Origin: JANNRW01 sp031401815
GTDB lineage: Bacteria; Desulfobacterota; Desulfuromonadia; Geobacterales; DSM-12255
Length of the DNA: 10,691 nt
NCBI GenBank assembly: GCA_031401815.1
Contig: JANNRW010000061.1
Location: 1-10,691, forward strand
Direction: 5' to 3'
Positions 5,809 through 10,691 of the stretch are shown one piece after another (the stretch's first letter is position 1; the number at the start of each line of letters is the position of its first letter). The translations under genes were made by a program, and so were the position numbers. The notes beneath the pieces are model-generated. The model made no database searches, was not told the origin of the DNA, and saw nothing but the letters and a program-made list of their open reading frames with translations.

Positions 5809-5837
5809 CTTATACCATGCCTGCGGTCTATTGACAA
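5809..5837 (-). promoter_or_regulatory. Sigma-70-like promoter of the toxin/antitoxin pair
   Basis: On the minus strand, TTGTCA (5832-5837, five of six consensus bases) is separated by exactly 17 bp from TATAAG (5809-5814, five of six). The -35 begins directly after the UPF0182 stop codon. The -10 ends five bases before the toxin ATG, so the expected start point falls on or beside the ATG, predicting a leaderless transcript. The missing Shine-Dalgarno before the toxin agrees with this. Confidence 0.6.
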
Positions 5838-8516
5838 TTACTTCGCCATCTGCTTCAGAAGCTGCTCCAGCTTGCGCAGCTCCTCGCCGTAGGCAGCCCA
5901 GTTGCCCTGGCGTTGCAGGTTGATCGCCTTCTCGTAAATACCCATCGCCTCCTTGGCCAGCACAGATGGAGATGCTTTCGCATCTGCCGTAGCTGACCTT
6001 GGCGCTACGGAAACACTCTTCTTCCCTCCAAAGAGCCGTTGCAGAGCCAGTTCTAGGTTCTCCTCCATTACTACCTCATCTCCGAAAGCGACAATTACCC
6101 TTTTGAGCTCAGGCAGACCAGCCTTGTCTGCTGCCAGAAAAAGCGGCTGAACATAGAGCAGCGACTTTTCAATCGGAATAACAAGCAGACTTCCACGGAT
6201 AACTTCGGAGCCGCGCTGGTTCCAGAGGGTCAGCTGCTGTGAGATGAAGGAGTCCTGGTTGATCCTGGCATCTATCTGTTTAGGCCCATAGATCAGGCGA
6301 TCTCGCGGGAAAGTGTAGGCGCGGATCTTTCCGTAATTCTCCCCGTCACAGCGGGCAGTCAGCCAGGCAGCCAGGTTGTCCCGGTTTGATGGGGTAAACG
6401 GCAAGAGCAGGACATACTCTTCCTTTTTTTCACCTGGCAGCTTCATGATCGTGTAATACGGCTCCATCGGCTTTTCACCCAGCACCGGAATCTGCCAGAG
6501 ATTCTCTTTATTGTAGAAAACCTTCGGGTCTGTCATGTGGTAGGAGGCAAACATGGCTGCCTGAAGCTGGAGGAACTGATGCGGGTAGCGGACATGTTTC
6601 CGCAGATCTTCAGGCATTGCGGAGAGCGGTTTGAAGAGTCCGGGGAACATCTTGCTGTAAACTTTTGCCAGTACGTCTTTCTCGTCGCTGATGTAAAAAT
6701 TGAGTGATCCGTCATAGGCATCCACAACCACCTTGACAGAGTTCCGCATGTAGTTGATCCCTCCCTTGACAGGCCGGGAGTAAGGGAGGCGATCCGAATA
6801 GGTATAGGCGTCAATAATCCATTTGAGCCCCCCTTTATCATCAACAACCATGTATGGATCGCCGTCAAAGCGGAGAAAGGGAGCCACCGCCTTTACCCTC
6901 TGATTAATGTTGCGGTTGTAGATGATCCGGCTTTCATTTGTAATGTCCGTGGAGAGCAGAATTTTTTCTGTCTTGAATCTGGCGGCAAAGATAGCCTTTT
7001 TGAGAACCGAATTGATCGGCACCCCACCCTTTCCGGCGTAGGTCGTGTTTATGTTGCCTGTTGCAGTCGGATAGCTGAATTCAGGAATTTTCGTCTTGAC
7101 CACAACATAATCGTTGGACATCTCACCAAAATAGATTTCCGGCCTGGTCACCTTTATGTCAGCCAGGCTGACAGCCGGGATATCCTTGACGAAAAATTCC
7201 GGCAGACCCTCCTTGCTGATCCGGCTGACCGGGCCAAAGGTAATGCCGTTGCCGTGAGTGAATATGAGCCTTTCGTTGATCCAGTTTTTGCTCGGAAGAT
7301 CCGCATAGGAGAGCTCTCTTGGCGAGAGCATTACCTGCGAATACTGGCCATTCACCATGTAGCGGTCATTATCCACATCGAAAAACTTGTAATAGGTTCT
7401 TATCTGCTGCAACTGGCTGTAAGTCTTTAAAAGAGGCGCATGATCCCAGAGGCGGATGTTCTTGATCGTTGCATCATTTGCAGCAATATCAACAGCAGAG
7501 AGCTTTGTGTCTACATCAAAGGGGATCGTTTCAATCTTGTCCAGATCGTAGCCATAGCGGGTGAATTTGAGGTTACTTTCGATATATGGCGTCTCAAGTG
7601 CCAGTTCATTCGGCGCAACCTTGAACTTCTGGAGCAGGCCGGGATAGACCCGAATACCAATTATGTACAGCGCAACAATAATTACAGGGGGCACCAGCAT
7701 AATGCGCCAGGCTCCTTTCCAGATTCCGAATGCCAGCACCATGCCGACAACCGGAGTCAGAAAAGTCAGCGCCCTGTAAGTAAGCAGGCGGGAGTTAACA
7801 TCAACATATCCTGTGCCGGAAAATGCGCCACTCTTTGAAAGCATCAGTCTGAAACTGTCCAGGTAAAAACCGGCTGCGATTACGCATACGAAGATCCCGA
7901 CCAGAACAGCCAGATGCCGACGAACCTTTTCATCAACCGTAACACCCTGCTCAGTCAGGATGATGCCACCCCGAACAAAGTAGACTGCTGCGGCCAGGGC
8001 GGCACTTGCCAGCAGAATGAACCCGGCAAAACCTTTGATCAGCTCCCAGAACGGCAGGCTGAACATATAGAAGCCGATATCCCTGCCAATAACCGGATCA
8101 ACTATACCTACATTCACCCTGTTCGTGAAAAGCAGAACCTCGTCCCACTGCATTGCACCCCAGTTACCCGCCAGGAGCGCGAGGACAAGACTGGTCACTA
8201 TTGCCAGAGGCTTGATAAAACGCGCCGCTTCATCCCTGTTTACCCGGAGGTTCCCACCACCCACGACAAAAAAACCTGTGAGGGGAAAGTTAACCCTGTT
8301 CGCATACAGAAGATTTATCATCACAAGAACAAACAGAGTCGTACCGAAGAAGACTCCTACGCCTGCCTTGGCATAGAGTGCGGTCATAAATACCGATGAG
8401 AAACCGGTCTCTACAAAAAAGAGCCAATCAGTATAGATCGCGATCAGTGTAGAAGCGAACATGAGGATCAAGGCAGCTAAAACAAGCATGATAGTGAATC
8501 TGTTTTTCATTAACAT
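5838..8516 (-). CDS. UPF0182 family large membrane protein
   Basis: This 892-residue member of UPF0182 (PF03699/COG1615) belongs to a conserved bacterial family without a proven function. Seven hydrophobic segments occupy the N-terminal third, at about 8-28, 52-72, 102-120, 158-181, 200-218, 247-264 and 270-290. A soluble, probably extracytoplasmic domain of nearly 600 residues follows. Family blocks visible are WLFFVETGF (31-39), DPVIGRDIGFYMFSLPFW (140-157) and YPGLLQKFKVAPNELALE (291-308). The C-terminus (after about 850) is a short charged helix (YEKAINLQRQGNWAAYGEELRKL, split here as EKAINLQRQG and YGEELRKL), reminiscent of the tail usual in this family. The length is normal and the frame is intact. 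The first ATG (8514-8516) has AAGGGG seven bases upstream and is preferred to the ATG two codons later. It follows terC by 57 bp without a terminator and may be cotranscribed with it. Confidence 0.92.
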   Translation of the reverse strand: MLMKNRFTIMLVLAALILMFASTLIAIYTDWLFFVETGFSSVFMTALYAKAGVGVFFGTTLFVLVMINLLYANRVNFPLTGFFVVGGGNLRVNRDEAARFIKPLAIVTSLVLALLAGNWGAMQWDEVLLFTNRVNVGIVDPVIGRDIGFYMFSLPFWELIKGFAGFILLASAALAAAVYFVRGGIILTEQGVTVDEKVRRHLAVLVGIFVCVIAAGFYLDSFRLMLSKSGAFSGTGYVDVNSRLLTYRALTFLTPVVGMVLAFGIWKGAWRIMLVPPVIIVALYIIGIRVYPGLLQKFKVAPNELALETPYIESNLKFTRYGYDLDKIETIPFDVDTKLSAVDIAANDATIKNIRLWDHAPLLKTYSQLQQIRTYYKFFDVDNDRYMVNGQYSQVMLSPRELSYADLPSKNWINERLIFTHGNGITFGPVSRISKEGLPEFFVKDIPAVSLADIKVTRPEIYFGEMSNDYVVVKTKIPEFSYPTATGNINTTYAGKGGVPINSVLKKAIFAARFKTEKILLSTDITNESRIIYNRNINQRVKAVAPFLRFDGDPYMVVDDKGGLKWIIDAYTYSDRLPYSRPVKGGINYMRNSVKVVVDAYDGSLNFYISDEKDVLAKVYSKMFPGLFKPLSAMPEDLRKHVRYPHQFLQLQAAMFASYHMTDPKVFYNKENLWQIPVLGEKPMEPYYTIMKLPGEKKEEYVLLLPFTPSNRDNLAAWLTARCDGENYGKIRAYTFPRDRLIYGPKQIDARINQDSFISQQLTLWNQRGSEVIRGSLLVIPIEKSLLYVQPLFLAADKAGLPELKRVIVAFGDEVVMEENLELALQRLFGGKKSVSVAPRSATADAKASPSVLAKEAMGIYEKAINLQRQGNWAAYGEELRKLEQLLKQMAK

Positions 8517-8573
8517 AATGAAGCCCCTTTTTGATTGTATCTTCCTGTCTTGAAGCTGGCTAATTGACTAATT

Positions 8574-9323
8574 TCACTTTTCAACTGCCTGTTCCAGATG
8601 AGGTTGATGAAGTTTGACCGGAGTGCCACGCCTGAGTCTCAAATTGAGCATTTCAACAATGACCGAGAAGGCCATGGCAAAATAAATGTACCCTTTGGGT
8701 ATATGCATGTCAAACCCATCACCTATAAGCGCTACGCCGATCAGGAGCAAAAAACTCAGCGCAAGCATTTTGATGGTTGGATGTTTTTCTACAAACGCGC
8801 TGATTTTTCCTGAAAAAAGCATCATGAACACGACAGCGATAACTACTGCCGCAACCATGACAGCAAGCTGGCTGGCCATTCCAAGAGCAGTTATGATTGA
8901 ATCCAGGGAAAAAACAATGTCCAGAAGGAGTATTTGAACAATCACAGAGCCAAAGGTTACACCTACACGAGCAGATGATATCACCTCATCACCTTCAAGC
9001 TTCTCGTGTATCTCCATGGTGCTCTTCCAGAGCAGAAAGAGCCCACCGGAAATCAGGATCAGATCCCGTCCGGAAATCTCGTTCCCCATGACAGTAAAGA
9101 GCGGCGCAGTGAGCCCCATCAGCCAGGTAAGCGAAAAGAGCAGCGCAACCCGGATGAACATGGCTAACCCTAGTCCAATCAGCCTGGCCTTCTCCTGCTG
9201 ATGCAGAGGGAGCTTGCTCGCCTGAATCGAAATGAAGATGATGTTGTCAATGCCAAGAACTATCTCCAGGGCGCTAAGTGTCACCAGCGCCATCCATACC
9301 TGCGGGTCAGTCAACCAATCCAT
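8574..9323 (-). CDS. TerC family integral membrane metal transporter
   Basis: This 249-residue TerC-family protein (PF03741; YgdQ/YoaE-like subgroup) has about seven membrane segments. Paired acidic motifs within them are characteristic: EIVLGIDN (20-27) and its counterpart DIVFSLDS (135-142), plus D202 near GDGFDMHIPKGYIYF. Family members have been linked to tellurite resistance and, more recently, to Mn2+ export that supplies metal to secreted enzymes. Mn2+ or another divalent metal is therefore the likely substrate, by family inference only. The start MDWLTDPQVW is typical of the family, and CAGGAG precedes it by nine bases. An in-frame TTG 51 bases further upstream lacks a Shine-Dalgarno and is rejected. 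The UPF0182 gene follows 57 bp downstream. Confidence 0.88.
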   Translation of the reverse strand: MDWLTDPQVWMALVTLSALEIVLGIDNIIFISIQASKLPLHQQEKARLIGLGLAMFIRVALLFSLTWLMGLTAPLFTVMGNEISGRDLILISGGLFLLWKSTMEIHEKLEGDEVISSARVGVTFGSVIVQILLLDIVFSLDSIITALGMASQLAVMVAAVVIAVVFMMLFSGKISAFVEKHPTIKMLALSFLLLIGVALIGDGFDMHIPKGYIYFAMAFSVIVEMLNLRLRRGTPVKLHQPHLEQAVEK

Positions 9324-9332
9324 GTGGCTCAA

Positions 9333-9338
9333 CTCCTG
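9333..9338 (-). promoter_or_regulatory. Ribosome binding site supporting the terC start at 9323
   Basis: CAGGAG on the minus strand lies nine bases before the ATG at 9321-9323, whereas the longer reading frame from a TTG at 9374 has no comparable site. Confidence 0.55.
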
Positions 9339-9391
9339 TGATAATATTTCTAAGTGGTTATCTAGTTCACTCAAGTTACAATCTGAAGATG

Positions 9392-9500
9392 TCCCCCCTC
9401 CCTTGACGGGAGGGGGTTAGGGGGTGGGTGAAGTTGCAGCCGACTGATATCATGGCACCTTCCCCCCCACCCTAGCCCTCCCCCGCCAGGGGGGAGGGGA
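9392..9500. repeat. GC-rich palindromic dispersed repeat, copy 1
   Basis: The element is self-complementary at two levels. Its outer ends (TCCCCCCTCCC at the left, GGGGAGGGGA at the right) and the next 30 bp or so form two inverted arms of about 42 bp. The left arm also contains its own hairpin, CCCCCTCCC and GGGAGGGGG around TTGAC. The right arm has CCTCCCCC and GGGGGGAGG around GCCA. The spacer holds CTGATATCATGGCACCTT. A second copy in the same orientation lies at 10581-10687 on the other side of the Tim44-like gene. No ORF is present. It occupies most of the gap between the Tim44-like and terC genes and may also stop or process transcripts. Confidence 0.8.
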
Positions 9501-9551
9501 TGTTTTGATTCTTTAAAGGCTTTACTTGAGCCAAGAGCATAACCAGTTTTT

Positions 9552-10526
9552 CTATTTCTGATTAATACCTGACAATCGCCACGAATTATTCCCTACTGGC
9601 CGTGTAAATGTCCAGAACTCCTCGAACTTTACCGGCTCGGCTTTACTGCCGGATACAACAGCTCCGGTTGCTTCGTCAGTTGTATAATCGAGCAGATTTG
9701 CATAGATCGAAGTTGTTATGTAATCCTGTCCCGACTCCTGCCAGGCCTCGACAATATCCACATTTCTGACAGCAATATTCTCAAGCCTGTTGACCTGCTT
9801 ATCACGCAGCAACTGATCCAGATCTGACTGGAATGTCTGTTTCATCTCTTCAGTCAAAAGCCCTGCTATTGGAGACAGGTCGCGATTCATCCAGGCTCCC
9901 TGAATTTTGAAGAAGTTGTCCATCGCTGCGTCATTGAAGCGGTTTTCATCAAAAGAAGAGTCCATTTGACGAATTCGGACAAGACCTGTCGCCACTTCAT
10001 CCACTGCCGGTTCATTAAGTTGTGGTGTGCTGAAAAGGGGGATTACCGACTCTCTCTGATTGACACTCTGCTGATAGACACCCTGTCCGGCTGGCACCAA
10101 CTCGTTTTCAGCACGCTTTTTCTTGATGTAGCGGTAGATAAGGTAGCCTCCACCTGCCAGAAGGATGATTTCAAACAGGCCAATACCTCCACCACCCCCG
10201 CCATGTCCCATACCCCCGCCCATGCCGCCACCGGCTCCGGCAAAGCTGCTGAACAGCATGCTTCCCAGCATCCCGCCTGCCAATCCACCGGCCATACTTC
10301 TCATAAAACCGCCACCCTGCTGCTGTGAAGGGAGCGGAGCAGGAGCAGCCTGTTGCTGCCTCGGCTGGGAAGTGGGGCTTGCTGGCCTTGAATAGCTGCG
10401 CGAAGCGCCACTGCCTGAAGAGCGGCTCCCGCCGGCTCTCGCATGTGCGCTCAGTTCCAGCACCGTGATACTCATAAACAGGACTGCTGCCAATATAGCA
10501 AATGACTTGATAAACTGTTTTTTCAT
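9552..10526 (-). CDS. Tim44-like domain protein, secreted or membrane-anchored, Gly-rich
   Basis: This 324-residue protein has a signal peptide or N-terminal anchor (basic start MKKQF, hydrophobic core 8-25, AHARA near 27-31). A Ser/Pro/Gln-rich linker (32-70) and a Gly/Met-rich segment (71-115, including GGGMGGGMGHGGGGGG) follow. A membrane helix lies at about 116-132, with a KKKR stop-transfer signal. The C-terminal Tim44-like domain spans about 185-322: SFDENRFNDAAMDNFFKIQ, then AWMNRDLSPIAGLLTEEM, then RLENIAVRNVDIVEAWQESG, then KFEEFWTFTRPVG. Bacterial members (PF04280/COG4395) are of uncertain function; the NTF2-like fold suggests binding of a lipid or protein at the envelope. The ATG has AGGAGG six bases upstream, a strong site. 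It stands alone, with a repeat copy on each side, and no clear promoter is visible. Confidence 0.9.
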   Translation of the reverse strand: MKKQFIKSFAILAAVLFMSITVLELSAHARAGGSRSSGSGASRSYSRPASPTSQPRQQQAAPAPLPSQQQGGGFMRSMAGGLAGGMLGSMLFSSFAGAGGGMGGGMGHGGGGGGIGLFEIILLAGGGYLIYRYIKKKRAENELVPAGQGVYQQSVNQRESVIPLFSTPQLNEPAVDEVATGLVRIRQMDSSFDENRFNDAAMDNFFKIQGAWMNRDLSPIAGLLTEEMKQTFQSDLDQLLRDKQVNRLENIAVRNVDIVEAWQESGQDYITTSIYANLLDYTTDEATGAVVSGSKAEPVKFEEFWTFTRPVGNNSWRLSGINQK

Positions 10527-10580
10527 TTAAACCTCCTTTTATTTGTACCTGCTAAGTATATTGACTCGTAATAACTCTTA

Positions 10581-10687
10581 TCCCCCTCCCTCGACGGGAG
10601 GGGGTCAGGGGGTGGGTGAAGTTGCAACATGCTGACATCATGGCACCTTCCCACCACCCTAACCCTCCCCCGCCAGGGGGGAGGGGA
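10581..10687. repeat. GC-rich palindromic dispersed repeat, copy 2
   Basis: It is closely similar to the copy at 9392-9500 and in the same orientation: the same TCCCCCTCCC start, a CGACGGGAGGGGGTCAGGGG segment, a TGGGTGAAGTTGCA block, a CATGGCACCTTCCC block and the CCGCCAGGGGGGAGGGGA end. The main differences are in the spacer (AACATGCTGACATC against AGCCGACTGATATC) and a few single-base changes. The arms can fold into nested hairpins. It ends four bases before the window edge, so flanking sequence on that side is not visible. Confidence 0.8.
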
Positions 10688-10691
10688 CTTG

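Noticed and set aside
7914..8399. Long plus-strand ORFs opposite UPF0182 (also 2736-3215 opposite resB)
   Set aside because: They are antisense shadows of well-supported minus-strand genes and show no recognisable domain or ribosome binding site.
9324..9374. N-terminal extension of TerC from a TTG
   Set aside because: No Shine-Dalgarno precedes the TTG, while the ATG at 9323 has CAGGAG and gives the typical family N-terminus.
10527..10580. A sigma-70 promoter for the Tim44-like gene
   Set aside because: A TATACT at 10555-10560 on the minus strand could be a -10, but no acceptable -35 lies 16-18 bp upstream, so I do not call it.
9392..10687. CRISPR array or composite transposon made by the two GC-rich repeats
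   Set aside because: There are only two copies, about 1.2 kb apart, with a whole gene between them that is not a transposase, and there are no spacer-sized intervals.

Overview
The window looks like a chromosomal stretch from a delta-proteobacterium, most likely the Geobacter/Desulfuromonas group. This is inferred from several features together: system II cytochrome c maturation genes, a Gly-rich Tim44-domain protein, UPF0182 and GDT1-family membrane proteins, and GC-rich palindromic dispersed repeats. Every gene I can support, thirteen in all with one cut by the left edge, lies on the minus strand, so the window is transcribed from right to left.

Right part (10691 to about 8520). Two same-orientation copies of a GC-rich, self-complementary repeat of about 108 bp (10581-10687 and 9392-9500) bracket a secreted or membrane-anchored Tim44-like protein. 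Next comes a TerC-family membrane metal transporter.

Middle (8516 to 3969). A large UPF0182 membrane protein is followed by a compact TumE-type toxin/HTH antitoxin pair. The pair has its own promoter, placed so that the toxin mRNA would be leaderless. A second, unrelated palindromic element of about 125 bp (4992-5116) separates this pair from a GDT1/UPF0016-family Mn2+/Ca2+ transporter. That transporter is followed 12 bp later by a small secreted Cys/His-rich protein.

Left part (3968 to 1). A three-armed palindromic region precedes a tight gene string: resB, ccsB (ResC/CcsA type), a divergent purC-like gene, a PGPGW-family small membrane protein and a 24-residue membrane peptide, then after 63 bp a TFIIB-type zinc-ribbon protein running off the edge. 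Four junctions overlap by 1 or 4 bases, implying translational coupling. ResB and CcsB together form the haem export and cytochrome c haem ligation machine. The purC-like protein keeps the fold motifs of SAICAR synthase but changes several otherwise invariant active-site or signature residues, so its reaction may differ.

The observations most worth following up are the divergent PurC, the leaderless toxin-first TA operon, the Cys-rich protein coupled to a metal transporter, the three-armed palindrome and the two repeat families.
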